Below, piece by piece: positions 12,248 to 23,961 of a stretch of 64,000 bases of DNA. The notes under the pieces are model-generated. The model searched no databases. It was not told the DNA's origin and worked only from the letters and a program-made list of their open reading frames with translations. The DNA is from Earliella scabrosa (lineage: Eukaryota > Basidiomycota > Agaricomycetes > Polyporales > Polyporaceae), in the NCBI GenBank assembly GCA_022605405.1, contig JABYQQ010000035.1, forward strand, positions 186,001-250,000, in the 5' to 3' direction. Numbering within the stretch: position 1 is the stretch's first letter; each line of letters begins with the position of its first letter. The translations under genes and the position numbers were made by a program.

Positions 12248-12851
12248 GAGTCAGAGGTTGAGCGCATTTGATTGTGTTCGTGGTGTGAAGACGCAACTGA
12301 GTGTTGATACGGCAGTGCGATTGCAAGTCTGGGGACGCAGCGCGGACGACGCACACCGGGAGCGTGTGGATACCGAGGTATCCGATTTTCTGCTGCCGGA
12401 TCGGACATGACTACCAAGACTACATGTAGACTACACCGTAATAGAAGCTATGATATATGGGGTTTGTACTTATCGGAGAGCAAACGATAGCAGGGACCAG
12501 GGAACGGGCTATGTGCGATGGGATAGGGATGGGAACTGGGACGGGGAATGGGGAATGGGGAAGGGGATGCGATGAGGGGGGATGTGATGTGGATGCGAGA
12601 GGCGACGGAGAGACTACGACAGCAAAGACAGAGCAATTCGAGAGCAAGACGAGAGCAAGACGAGAGCAAGACGAGAGCACACGATAGCAGAGCGACAGAA
12701 AGCCTATGAGAGACGATGGAATGCGAGAAAGGGGGTTGGGGGGGGAACCGGACGAGAGCGATGGGTCGACAACGAAGATACACAGCAAGCCAGACAGCGA
12801 CAGCGAGGAGAGCGAACGAGGAGAGCGATCCACAGCAATGGAAGGGGCATA
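12248..12851. repeat. Low-complexity purine-rich spacer with an 11-bp tandem repeat
   Basis: GA-rich on the plus strand from about 12480 to 12840, with an 11-bp unit GAGAGCAAGAC repeated about three times at 12639-12676. It is the 3' flank of the kinase gene and of the membrane-protein gene (convergent). The matching spacer at 56480-56880 has the same character but different repeat units. Long open frames here come from the biased composition and are not taken as genes. Confidence 0.7.
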
Positions 12852-15508
12852 CTAACTATGAGGCATTGTCCTGCGTGACCACCGCAGTTTGAACCTGGCA
12901 AACCATCCAGTGGTAGGCGTCCCGGGTGAGGCAACCGAGCGTGCTCCGACCCTTGCGTCGTCAACGACATGATCGGAGGCGGATGAGGAGGTCGTCACAG
13001 AAGTGTGGGTCGTAGACGAAGACGAAGCTGAGCCCGCGGAGGATGCGGAGGAGTACCCATCTGCAGTTGAGGTCGAACAGTCGCGTTGAGAAGAACAGTC
13101 CACACAGGCGCACCGCGGAATCAGATCCGCGCGCCTATGTGATGAGGTAGATGAAGAGCGGGGTTCGCAGCAGTCAGCCGACACCATAGAGGTGTGGGCG
13201 GACTGAGCGAACTGCTCTCCTGAGCCGGTAGAACAGGGTGTCCGCGTGACGCAGCACAACGGTGTGCGAACGCGCGGGCCTGCATCAAAACCGGCTACCC
13301 TCAGACTAGTTCTTCTCGTATGCGTGTTCCAACTTGCAGTTGTCGCCGTAATTGGCGGGTCCGCGTAGCAGCCGAAGCTCGAGCTCGAGCTGGAAGAGCG
13401 CTGCATGCGGACGAAGGCGACTAGGTTCTCCATATCTTCGTCTTTGTCGTCTTGCACCTCTTGGGAAGATGGACGACCAGATGGCGTGCCTGGAGGCGGG
13501 GATAGGTGCGAAGAACTCGCGGTCATGGTGGTACAGCGAACAGCGCCCAGAGCGGGTGCTGCAGCGGACCACGGACGAGATGTGTATGCGGTGTCGCCTG
13601 CGTAGTATCCAAAGCTAGAGGTCGAGCTGGACGAGCGTTGCATGCGGATGAGCTTCGTCAGCTTCCTCTCGTCTTCATCAGTGTCGTCATGGTCGCGAGT
13701 GAGACCAACATCGGTCGCGACAGGAACGGGCGAGGCGATGGCGTCGGCAGGCGCGCCGTAGATGAGACACGTGTGCGACTCGAAGCTTGCGAGAGGAGCA
13801 TCGTGGAAGACAAAGTCGTCGGCCTCCGGCGACGCTTGGAGCGGGGGCTGCTGCAGGGGTCCGATATGTGGCCGAGACCAAGGTAGCCACTTGAGCGACG
13901 GGGAAGACGCCATGGCTGGTACTTCAGCAACCGTCTCGCTTGAAGGGAAGCCCGGGAGCGTCGGAGCTGTCCAGCGAAAGAATTCGTGGGGGGCTTCACC
14001 CTTCTTGTACGGGTCGCCGAATTCGGTGCAGGCGGCGTCGAATGTCTGCTAGACGTGATGAGGATTTGTAGCACGAGGAAGAGATGACTGCACGTACCGG
14101 GGTGAGATCCCCAACGATGGGAGAGGTGGCTCCGCCACGCGAGACATGGACCGTGTCCCAATCACTGTGAGGACAGTCAGAGATAATTCACGTGAGAGTT
14201 TGGATGAACGTACGTCTCACTGAGCCATGGGTGCTGCTTGATCTGCTCCCACGACGGACGCGCCGTGTGATCCTTAGTAAGGATCTATGCATCGTCATGT
14301 CAGCCACCAAAATAATGTAGAGCGATACGAGTCACGCACCATACGGATGAAATCCACCGCCTCGGGTGTCACCACGTCCTCTCGGATAACCAGAGGCTCC
14401 TGGACGAGCCTGCGCCGGATGGCATCACCGTCGACTTCCTCGTACAAATGGAAAGGCAGCTGCGACGATGCGTGAGTAACGATGAGTGCGAAGAGGATGT
14501 GTCAAAGACGTACATCGCCATTGTGGAGCATCATGTAGACGATCATACCGAAAGCCCACACGTCTACATCATACGAGTAGTCACGTCTCGTTCCCGCGTG
14601 CAACTCCGGCGGTATGTAGTATGGGGTCCCCGCGGCCTCTTGCAGAGTGTCAAGCTCGAAGCCGAGCGCATCGGGGCCCTCTGGACGGGGTGACGCCCAC
14701 CTGCGGTCGAGTCGCCATGGCTGGTCTTCCGCCGTCCGACCGAATGCGACGGCGAGCCCGAAGTCGGCGATGACGACGTTTCCGTTCTCGTCGACGAGGA
14801 TGTTCTCCGGCTTGAGGTCGCGATGTATGATGCGGTGCTTGTGCATCAGCTCGAGCGCGAGAATCTGAATCACGCGTTAGCTGCCGTTGCGTGTATGGCA
14901 CGGTGATGAACTCACGAGCTGAGCGCACATGCGCTTGGCTTCCGCCTCCAGGATCGACCCTCGCTTCTCCATCAGGTCATAGAGATCGCCGCCAGGATGG
15001 TAGTCCTACCGAATGGTCAGTCAGCGTGTATCAAATTCAAGAAAGGCATGCTACTCACGGTCAAGAAGTGAAAGAAGAAGTCGTCCTCGAAGCTCGCACG
15101 GAGGGAGAGCAAGCCCTGATTGCCAGCAAGACGCTTGAGCACATCTTGCTCGGCGAAGACGTTAGCGTAGGACTTGGTCTCGATGGTGTGCTTGGGGAGG
15201 CTCTTGAGCGCGAGCAGCTCCTCGGTCTCTCGATCTTGCACAAGGAGGACCGTCCCGAACGCTCCACTCCCCAGGACGCGGATGACGCGGAAATCGGCGG
15301 TCGAGAACTCGCGCGGCGGGACAGGAAGGTCAACAACGTCGGCTTGGAAAGCTCCGGTGAGCTGAACGACGTCGCCAGACTCTGAGAGCGCAATGAGGGG
15401 GTGGCTGACGACGGCCTTCTCAACATCGAGAGCAGGGGAAGAGCTCTCCAAAGCTGCGGGGGAGCCGATCAGGGTGTCTGCGCTCGAAGGAGTCGGGGAT
15501 GCGTCCAT
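12852..15508 (-). CDS. Serine/threonine protein kinase, copy A (N-terminally shortened)
   Basis: Exons 15508-15059, 15005-14916, 14864-14514, 14459-14340, 14284-14214, 14164-14098 and 14045-12852; about 780 residues from the ATG at 15508. The kinase domain is complete: glycine loop GSGAFG at about 80-85, ALK lysine 102, HRD 194-196, DFG 214-216, GTPYYIPPE activation-segment end and DVWAFG. It resembles AGC/CAMK-like fungal kinases. After the domain comes a roughly 400-residue low-complexity tail rich in Ser, Thr and Pro, with two similar modules carrying RMQRSSSS and SSSFG(Y/C)Y. The paralogue at 53555-56482 has an additional first exon. Here that exon survives (15765-15598) but the acceptor AG that should precede GTGGAC in the partner is changed, and GTG has become ATG, so I start at 15508. 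Substrate unknown. Confidence 0.8.
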
Positions 15509-15597
15509 TGGAGCGAAGAATTCGACTTTGCAGCGGGTCTGTACGCCCGTTGGGTGAGGCTGCGTTGCGCGATGTGATCTGATCCCGAAGTACGTAC

Positions 15598-15765
15598 CAC
15601 ATTGCCGTACGCGTCGTATGTCTTGGACGCATGATAGTCTTCTCTTCCGCCGACCATTCGATCGAGCTCAGCGTCGAGCTCGGCTTCTTCCACTTGGATT
15701 GATGTGTTGACCTGTATCTTGCAGACAGGTCGGTTGACCAAAGCGAAGAACTTTTTGAATGGCAT
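15598..15765 (-). pseudogene. Orphaned first exon of kinase copy A
   Basis: Encodes 56 residues beginning MPFKKFFALVNRP, nearly the same as exon 1 of the partner gene, and still ends with a good GTACGT donor at 15597. The intron acceptor expected just before position 15508 is absent: the partner has CTCAG before GTGGAC, this copy has CTCCA before ATGGAC. The nearest upstream AG (in GCAAAG) gives the wrong frame and the nearest downstream one gives an early stop. It may therefore be 5' untranslated sequence or dead. Confidence 0.6.
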
Positions 15766-15945
15766 AGTTGGGACGACGGAGAGCTTGACTGAGGTAGGGG
15801 ACGGAGTTGACCAGGGGGATGGTGGCGGAGCGAGAGCAAGGCGACCGAGGGAGTAATTCTGGAGGCCCTTCCGTTATGAGTGGGTGACTGTCGGATCACC
15901 ACTGTCAGCCACGTCGGGATTGCAGATCGGACTGCAACGGACATC

Positions 15946-16873
15946 CCTTTCAAGGGGCGACGCCGCGGATGCAACGAACTAAGCAACACAGCGGTCAGGC
16001 TGCAAGTACCATGTAGACTGACAGCTACCCCATGGCTGAGATTCATGGGAGATACTAGGTCAGTTCAAGGTTTGTCTGAAGAGAGTCGCGGAGCCAGTTG
16101 GTCATAGGGCCTGCACTCAACAGCCTCAGATTCATCGCAGCGCAGATGGTCTGTATGCTGCAATACAGTAGGAGTACGCTGCTAAGAATCAAGGATGTAT
16201 CTTCCTATTTGTCTGGAGGTCGTTGAAACATGTGCACGGGCTCCGGCGCGCTTGGCGCGGCGATGCCAATCGCGAACATCCTGAGTATACGCCTGAACGC
16301 TGGTGCGCGTCATTCAATAAGATTCACACGATGTTTGAATACTCTGATGCGTTACCTGTGAACAGAACTACAACACTGACGACGGTTGACGTTGAGAGGC
16401 GATGGGCGGCTAGTGCCACGGCGACAACCTCGCCCGAATTGGCAGCCGTAGCGCCTGTGTGCCACGTGTTCCGTTACGTACATTGACGACTAGTCAGGAG
16501 AGGCGCCGAGACAGGCTTTCCATCGACTCTATCTGAGGCATGTAACATGTCAATTTGCCCGATCGATATGTTCTGACTCCCTCAGGCGCCGGTGTTTTAA
16601 TCTAGCAGCCTCTGCACATCGAGCCTTGAGAAATTAAACGGAATATATGGATGACTAGTATGACCGGCGTCGCTCCCAATGCGCCGCCGCAACGTTCCAG
16701 ATCCCTCAGACGATCCAACCAGTACTATGTCTAGTGACCCGGAAGGGGAGTAGAAATCTCGTCGACCTCCGCCTTCTCAGCTGCCTCGATCTCCGCGAGT
16801 GTATGCCAAAGATGTGGAGATGCTTCGATTACATAGCAGCTGCATAAGTATCAATCACATGACAGAATCCCAC
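15946..16873. other. Intergenic, no gene recognised
   Basis: Between the 5' side of kinase copy A and the 3' end of F-box copy 3. Short frames only; no repeats or RNA genes recognised. Confidence 0.5.
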
Positions 16874-18143
16874 TCAGTACTCACCACTTGTGAAGACACT
16901 GACCACGACAGCTGAATGAAGACGAGGAGGCAGTCGGCGGACAATTTGTGTGGTCCACCAGAGCTCGTCGTACTCTGCGTCATTCTCGTCGAGCTTGAGC
17001 TCCACATGACGGAGTTCCGAGAACAAGGACAGACTGCCCACTATTCGTGGATCCAGGATGACGTCCAGAAAGCCTGTGCGGCTGACAAGATAGGTGCGCT
17101 CGCCATGCCTACGCCTGTACTTCACGTCGAGCGTGACCGACTGCATCTGAGTCGACGAGCCGGAATGGAGACTATTCAGGATCAACTGCAGCGTTTGAGC
17201 CGCTACAGGCGGTCGCGTGTTGGACTCGGCGGGAAGTGTGAGGGGTGGTACATTTCCAGTGATGTCTTCCAGATCAAACCGGATATATATGCGCCGCAGT
17301 AGTCGGAAGGCACGGATGCACTCGAGTGTACTCTCTGAAGATGCGGTTAGCGCCCCGTGTGATAATGAGCCAGGGTACTCTTACCCGAGACGCCGTAGAG
17401 AACGTAGAGAATCAAAGTCGTGACGGAACCGCCGAACGCGTGCGGGGGCCAAAAGAGGACGGAGCAAGCCTAGACAATATCGTGGGTTCAGTCATGTAGT
17501 CTCCAATACAACAAGAGCGGCTTGAACATACCGACGGAAGTATCAGGGACTCTAGAACCCTGCATGCGCCCGGTTTGCGTACCGTGGACAGCGGCGCAGC
17601 TCTGGGCATGCTGTGGGCTGTAATGCTGCTACACTCGAGGTAGAGCTTCCGCAACGCAGGCAGGGACCAGACAAAATACATCGCCTGACGGAGCCCTGCA
17701 GGGCACAGTTTTATCTCGAGCACTTGGACCCTATCCCAGGGCTGCAGGCCCACATGTATATATCGCCTCGGAAAGCGCTGCCAGAAGACTGTGTTTAGCT
17801 CAATGTTGACGCAGTTCTTCAGCATGCGGGGGAGAGGGGTCGTAGCGAGCGCCACGACGCAGTCGAAGTGCCCGTCCTCGGCGCTGCACGTCAGCCTGAC
17901 GACCAGTTCTACGAGGTGCGGTGCCGCAAGGAGAGTTCGCTGGAGGAGACAGACATGGGACTCGTTTTTGAGGTCGACCTCTCGCAGGAGGTTGAATCTG
18001 CTTCGTGGGAGCCACGCGGAACAGATGAGCGCAGTCTGGAGCCAGAAGGGATATGAGCCGCGTCTGGGTTCGCCCCCGTTCCACTCGTAGCATGAATCGA
18101 TGATGACTTCGCAGACATCAATGGGCAGGAAGGCGTTCTGCAT
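16874..18143 (-). CDS. F-box-like protein, copy 3
   Basis: More diverged paralogue of the two genes at 2-6.5 kb. Exons 18143-17532, 17469-17385 and 17334-16874; about 385 residues. Start at MQNAFLPIDVCEVIIDSCY, the position shared by the paralogues. F-box motif followed by LICSAWLPRSRFNLLREVDL; exon 2 encodes SVLFWPPHAFGGSVTTLIL; exon 3 starts ESTLECIRAFRLL and ends with the block ELRHVELKLDENDAEYDELW and VRRLPPRLHSAV. Intron 2 is 50 bp and phase 1, in the same position as in copies 1 and 2, which served as the key to the family's gene structure. Probable SCF ubiquitin ligase adaptor. Confidence 0.78.
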
Positions 18144-18382
18144 CTCTACGATGATGAGTGGTGAGGGAGGAGGGAAGAGGAGACAAGGGCTTGCGGACGC
18201 GCCTCGCATTCGATGGTCTGACAGAACCGTAATACATGGAAGCCGAGATTACTTTCGAGCTCCGCTTGACATTGACGTACACGCAAATTATACAAGAACG
18301 AGGTTAAGCTCACGACAACGCCCCGTGACCATCAGCGGCGATAACGTACGACAGTGACACAATGACATTGAGGAATGGGTTT

Positions 18383-19363
18383 CTACCACGGGACTTGCTT
18401 TCCCTCGAAGTTGTAGAACTTGCCATTGCTTTCTGGTGTGAGCGATGAGATGGTCTTTATCACCCCTGCAACGCCAATTGAGACGTCTAGCAGTGCGCCC
18501 TCCCCGCCTAGGTCTGAAAGTATGGTATTTGTCAGCGCTGTCATCATCCTCAGGGCAAAGATACCCAGCCAAGATCACTCACCAGTCTTGAGCCATCCAG
18601 GGCACATACTGATAGACACGACGTCAGGACGCTCCTTAGCCTGCTTCGTAGTCTGCGGACAGCGCTCTACGTCAGCACTAGTCCCTCTCTGAACAGCGTC
18701 AAGGCGGACTCACCAGCATGTTCAGAGCGGCCTTGGAGATCGAGTACGAGGCGTTTATGGCCCCGAAGTCCGAGCCTATGCTCCCGACCGAGCTCGTGAT
18801 GTTGACGATCGTCTTCCTGCGGCTCTTCTCGACGAGCGGGAGCAAGAGTTGGGCGATGTACGCGGGCCCCGCGACGTGGGTCATGAAGACAGCCTGCAGG
18901 TCGGCCATTATCATGGCGTACGCAGTGTCCCCGACGCCTGGGTTCTGTCGACGAATAACGTCATCTGCCGTCAATGAAAGGAGTCGCACGGGAGGGGTAC
19001 ATGAAGGACGTACGGTCCCAGCGTTGTTAATGAGGTAGTCGATGCCTTGCTCGCCGACGATTGACGCGACTTCCTGCGCACATTTGCGTACCGACTCTTG
19101 GTCTGCGACCTCGAGCGCCACGACGTGCAGCCTGCCTGAGAAGCGGTTCGCGAGTGCATTCAGCGCGGTGGCCTGCGACGGATTGCGCGCTGTCGCGACA
19201 ATCGTGGTAGTGGTGAGCGACTCGAGGAGTTGTCTGGTCGTTTCCAGCCCGATGCCGCGGTTGGCTCTGAATCGGACGTGTCAGTAGCGTCAAAGGCGAG
19301 GTGTGAAGAGGGCTCATACCCGGTGATGAACCACGTCGTCCCGTCGAGCACAGAGGCGGTCAT
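18383..19363 (-). CDS. Short-chain dehydrogenase/reductase (SDR)
   Basis: NAD(P)-dependent oxidoreductase of the classical SDR family, cytosolic. Exons 19363-19320, 19266-19014, 18944-18714, 18652-18583 and 18513-18383; 242 residues, a normal length. Cofactor motif TGANRGIG at residues 14-21, NNAG at 95-98, catalytic Ser in NITSS at about 150 and YSISK at 166-170; the C-terminal part reads SMCPGWLKTDLGGEGA, typical of C-factor-like SDRs in fungi. All introns are 45-70 bp and in phase, and the gene looks intact. The neighbours are an F-box gene and an unknown gene, so the context does not suggest a substrate. Confidence 0.87.
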
Positions 19364-19978
19364 TTCGACTAGCGGTGTGCAGAAGATGAGTGTTGAGTTG
19401 TGGAGGATATTGGTGCGAGTGTTGTGACTGACATCGTTTGTTCGGCGGAGTGTTATATACTGAACTTGAACCACAACACAGAGGATGCTTGCGCGGAGAC
19501 GAGGTGGGGCTCAACTCGTGCTCTCGGAGAAGCACGTGGGTCAATCTTGAGCGCAATTGAATGGCTACCACCAGGCTACATACCACGCCAACCTGCGGGG
19601 ACAAACGTACGTACCCGGCAAGAGGGCTAGATGACTTGGAGTCTTGATGTGTTACTAAACCAGCAACCGTGGGAAGCTTCAGTCTGGTCGGAAAATGTGA
19701 TCAACAGCTCGCTCACGTTCCTTCGCGGAAACAACGATCACGATTCACAACAGCATCTGACAAACTCTGACAGATCATCGTGGAGAACATGACAAGGATA
19801 CGGTCACGGGCGGCCGAGGAGATCAGCCCTATCCATATGCAGAACCAGAACACAGTTCCAGACAAAGAGAACCATCGCGCAAGTCGACCATCAATTACGC
19901 ATCATGGACATCGTCGGCCGACATGAGATTCGGAGACGGAGCAGTGTCCTGTAGGCGAACGGACTAAGCACCAGACAA
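19364..19978. other. Intergenic, no gene recognised
   Basis: Holds the promoter side of the SDR gene and the 3' side of the 19979-21373 gene. Nothing else seen. Confidence 0.5.
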
Positions 19979-21373
19979 CTACGGCGCCTGGGAAGCAGCA
20001 GCTATGCGCGAGGATGCATCGTCCACCTCAACGTCGGACTCGGATGGGCGGAGGAGAGCATGCAGGTCCCAGGGTAGGACGAGGTAGGGGCCCACAGCAG
20101 TCTCATTGCTGCGCTGCACCGTTGATGTGGCACTGGTCGCGACGACGGTGTGTTGGCGAACAGGGCGCGGACGCGGACCTTTGAGCGTAGAGCTGCGAGA
20201 TGTCATCGGGATGGGAACGATGGTCCGCGTCGAACTCGTGAATGGCGGTTGGGGGTGATCGTGCTCCTTCTTGAAGGACGTCGAAGGCTTGTCGGCGCGA
20301 GGCCCACGCGATGTCAGGGCCGTTCGTTCATCCCCAACCGTGGGACATGACCGGGAGGTTGGGAAGGTTATCAAGCTCGGACGATGCTCACTACAAGTGT
20401 CTCCCAGTCGGTTGAAGGCAGGCAGGCGTCTCCCCATCTGCGTCCCTCCTCTCTGCATGGGCACCGGGCCGGAAACGAGACGAACAGTCGTGTAGGCGTA
20501 CGGCGTGGATGACAAACGCCGGCGCGGCGCGAACGACATCCAGAATGGCGCGGAGGGTGACGTGGAAATTGTGGCAGACGTCTGAGTCGAGGCTGTCGGA
20601 ACGAACAGGGACTTGCTCCGGTGCATCGCATTTTTGCCACGGGTACCAGGTGGTCGTCTCCCAGCACGCTCCCATTGAGGTACGCTCGGTGCAGAACATG
20701 ACCGAGGTCGCCCTGGACGAACGAGAGCAGGGGTAGGCGGCATGGTGCCTATCGCGACATCATCTTCGACGCGGTGCTTCCGGATGCGAGCGCGATGTTG
20801 CAGAAGGTGGAGAAGGGGGAGCCCGTCGCGCTCGGCCTCCCCAACGTCCGAATCCGTAGGCGCCAGTCGAGTTCCCGACGACGGTCCGCGGACGGTATCG
20901 TCAGCGCATTTGCGTACCAAGAGAGAGCGCATGGAGTTCAAGGGCGTCGATGCGATGCCTGGCGAAGAAGGGGAAGGGGAGAGGACCGATGAGAGAGAGC
21001 CGCGAGGACGGCGCGCTCGGGGCCCACCCGGACTGGGATGGGCTGGACTATGTCGAGCAACCTGCTGTGTATGCCAATCCAGTAGGACCTTGCGAGCCTG
21101 AGGGGTATCCCAAGATTGGCCGTCGAGGTCGGAGAACTCAGCCTTGACGGTGGCGAAGGTGTCGTGAAGCCGCTGGAGGTCTTCAGGGGTCGTCTTCCAG
21201 GCCTCTTGGTCCTCTACTTCCTGCTCGGCCTCGAGCAGCTGCTGTCGAATGAGACGCGCCTGAGCCCTGTCGGATCGTCTTGCCAGCCGCTGAGGAGAGC
21301 GAATCGTGACGGTGCGTTCCATGGCGATCGGCGCGCAGCGCGGACGGATGGTGGATTGCGTGGCAGAAGACAT
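19979..21373 (-). CDS. Hypothetical protein, 464 residues, with a short predicted coiled coil
   Basis: A single uninterrupted frame from ATG at 21373 to the stop at 19979. I do not recognise the family. Residues about 27-75 are charged and probably helical (QARLIRQQLLEAEQEVEDQE and on), compatible with a short coiled coil. The rest is rich in Arg, Pro, Ser and Thr and is probably disordered, with many SP/TP and basic stretches such as KGPRPRPVRQH. No membrane segment or signal peptide. It could be a nuclear or cytoskeletal regulatory protein, but that is speculation. The length of the open frame compared with the short frames around it supports a real gene. Confidence 0.6.
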   Translation of the reverse strand: MSSATQSTIRPRCAPIAMERTVTIRSPQRLARRSDRAQARLIRQQLLEAEQEVEDQEAWKTTPEDLQRLHDTFATVKAEFSDLDGQSWDTPQARKVLLDWHTQQVARHSPAHPSPGGPRARRPRGSLSSVLSPSPSSPGIASTPLNSMRSLLVRKCADDTVRGPSSGTRLAPTDSDVGEAERDGLPLLHLLQHRARIRKHRVEDDVAIGTMPPTPALVRPGRPRSCSAPSVPQWERAGRRPPGTRGKNAMHRSKSLFVPTASTQTSATISTSPSAPFWMSFAPRRRLSSTPYAYTTVRLVSGPVPMQRGGTQMGRRLPAFNRLGDTCSEHRPSLITFPTSRSCPTVGDERTALTSRGPRADKPSTSFKKEHDHPQPPFTSSTRTIVPIPMTSRSSTLKGPRPRPVRQHTVVATSATSTVQRSNETAVGPYLVLPWDLHALLRPSESDVEVDDASSRIAAASQAP

Positions 21374-21886
21374 GGTAAAGCACTGCTATGACCAGCAAGC
21401 AGAGAAACAGCGAGAATAGCAAAACAGACAACGCAGGGAAGATGAGTGGGGGGAAAGGAAAGTATACGGAGGCGGATGGAAGGGAGGACGTACCTGGACC
21501 TGTCGGATGCGGCTGACGTTCAAGTTGGGACTGCCTCTCCCCCATCCTCGGCCCGACCCGTCCTGACATACCAACGTACTACAGAATGGGTACGAGCATC
21601 AGAGTTTGTGTTCAACATTCGTGCATGATGTGAGACGTCTGAATTTGCAGGTCGTGCATGCATCCTGTATGTTGAAATTTGAAGTCGAGACTGAATCGAC
21701 GTTATACAGCACCATGACTGGTGCTGAATGATGTCCTGAGCTCAAACAACATAAAGCCTCTCAGGAGATGTATCCCGAGTGAACCGCAAGGTGGCCCATC
21801 GTGGAGATGATGAGGGTAGGGAAAGAGCTGGAAAAGCAGGTAAGCGCCGCACTCTCGCACATCTTGAACGACAACCACCACCATCG
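21374..21886. other. Divergent intergenic region
   Basis: Promoter region between the 464-residue gene (-) and the F-box/propeller gene (+). An open frame continues upstream of the latter (ATG at 21779) and could be an N-terminal extension or 5' untranslated sequence; a GTAAGC donor at about 21840 and a CAG at about 21908 are also possible splice sites. Confidence 0.45.
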
Positions 21887-23961
21887 ATGCTGCTCTCGCT
21901 CCCTTCAGACATCTCCTTGCATACTTTCGCATACTTGTCTCTCCACGACTTACTACAGCTCAGACTTGTCTCGCGAGAGGTCGATTCTTACCTCACCGCG
22001 CATGAAGATAGTATCTATCACCAAGCTGCCATCTACCACCGGTTTGTCCGCACTCGAACATCACTAGAGGACGCGGTACGTGACGGGGGTCGTTGGCTCG
22101 CTGGAGTGAGAGACTGGAAGGAGCTTTGCCGACGATGGGCTACGCTTGAGTGTAATTGGGACGGTCGCGGGTACGTGCGCGAAGGTGGATATCAACCCAG
22201 CGAGGATACTGTCATCAACTTCGTCGTCGACGAGCAACAACAGGTCTACATCACCCTCACGAGGAAGGGCGGGCTTGCTACCCGTGCCCTTGAGGACGAC
22301 AGCCTGCTATGGGCTCTCGGGAAGGTGCGTTCATGTTATTTCTTCTTCAATATCACGGACGAGTTCTACGTGTTCGTCAATGTTGCAGGAATACGTCGGA
22401 ACGAGTCGCTTTGACTTCTCTGAGGGCTTCATGGTCTTCATGGCCAAGCATTCCGGTCTAGAGATCTGGAGGCGCGCCGGCGATGTTGGTCCAGACACCC
22501 CACCCCTCATCAGCCGTGGTCGTCTCGTCACGACTCCAGTAGAGTTTCCCTCTCCCGCTGCCGTCAGAGACTTCCAGGTGCAGGCCGCAGTTCTCGCGCC
22601 AATCGTGAAGCACTCTTCTCGCGGGCAGTTCGTCCCACACGCGTATATTGACACTTCCGCCGATATAGGTGTCGTGCGGCTCTTCCGGCTCAACTTCCCC
22701 CTGCTCGCGTACCTCGGTTTCAATCACGCCAACAAGGTCACCGTCGTCGATGTTGCGACTGGAGAGACACTCTGGAAGGTCTCAATCGGCCCAGGGCGTG
22801 TGCTCGGGATGCCCCCTCACTTCCGCTTTCCCGTCGAAACCGATCGGGTGTCCATGGATATTGACCTATCGAAGGAGCATCTGTGCGTCTGCATGTACGC
22901 CGTGGTCGTCGTCTGCAGGCTACCCAAGCACTGTACGACAAGCCACCACAGTGCTGAAAATCCCGCGCAGGAAGCGCCAGATATCCTCGTCTTGGGCGAC
23001 ATGGACATCCCTGCCGCCAGACAGACGACCGCGTTCTTGCTGACGCCCTCTGGCCTCCGCGATCCAGAAAATCGGATCATCCCACCGCTCAAGCCCCTCC
23101 CTGTCGTAGCTACCCCAAGCGGGGCCGACGCTTTCGAGCGGTTTGACATCAGCCCACCATCCGCGGCGGCACAGCAAGCGAATATGCATGCTCTCGTTCC
23201 AACGAGCGGCCCGCGTGCTCATCCGGGCTTCGTGTGCGGTAAGTCGTTCTACATGGTCTGCTGAACGGGCTCTGACGCGTGCATGCAGCTCGATTTTCGC
23301 CAGACGGGAAGCACATCATTGCCGCGACCGCGTTCGGCCTACTCTACTTTGCGTGGGACTTCGCCCGTGCCGAGAACGGGGTGCTTTTCTCGGACATCAT
23401 GGAATGTCTCTTCGTCGACGAGCCCCTGCGCGATATCGCATGGGACGCACAACTCCGTCGCGTTGCCATCCGCACGGTGCGTTCACTCATCTGATGACGT
23501 CACACCCATCCCCGAGCTCACACCTCCCGGATGTCCAGGCCTGGGAGGATATACTGGTAGTGACCCTCAACACATCGCACCACGCTCTCACTACGGAATG
23601 CAAGAATGAGACTGAATCCCCAACGTCCTTCACTGTCTCTCGCGACGCGTCGGTCGTGCGTCTGCGCGACTTTTCCAACCATGAGCGTCTCGGCTGGGCG
23701 CGCGGTCACGGCGTGCCGTTCAACGGGATGCAGATGACGCGGACCGCGCTCTGGCTTGTATGGGACGTCGGTCTGCTCGACCACGCGGTGGCCAGGCGGG
23801 AGCGGCTGGGGAGGGGATGGACCGAGCGAGAGACACACGGGTATGGTGAGTGAGTTTTCAATGTTTGTGGGGAGTTCGGACTTTGCTGATTGCTGGCGTT
23901 TCTGGTAGGGGGAACTGGAGTGGGATCGGTGTGTTTCCTCGACTTCACTGCCGGCATGTAG
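21887..23961 (+). CDS. F-box protein with a probable beta-propeller-like C-terminal region
   Basis: Exons 21887-22324, 22389-23238, 23289-23476, 23539-23845 and 23909-23961; about 611 residues. The N-terminus is a clear F-box: LLSLPSDISLHTFAYLSLHD followed by LLQLRLVSREVDSYL. The remainder has strand-rich segments with VTVVDVATGETLWKVSIGPG and ARFSPDGKHIIAATAFGLLY, reminiscent of WD40 or other propeller blades, as in other basidiomycete F-box proteins. It belongs to a different F-box subfamily from the tandem copies. The start is the ATG before the F-box. The last intron is optional: reading through gives a stop at 23853, splicing gives a tail with VCFLDFTAGM. Expected role: SCF ubiquitin ligase adaptor. 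Confidence 0.75.

Larger units (their letters stand above)
12150..15945 (-). repeat. Inverted segmental duplication, arm A (partner 53370-57085)
   Basis: About 3.8 kb that matches the reverse complement of 53370-57085 over coding, intronic and intergenic parts. It covers the last exon of the membrane-protein gene, the low-complexity spacer and the whole kinase gene with about 180 bp of 5' flank. Edges were set where similarity fades: inside the last intron of the membrane-protein gene on one side and near 15945 on the other. The two arms are about 37 kb apart. Confidence 0.85.

Noticed and set aside
12420..12833. Ser/Leu-rich minus frames of 111-137 residues
   Set aside because: Produced by the purine-rich low-complexity spacer; frames differ in the duplicate arm, so coding is not conserved.
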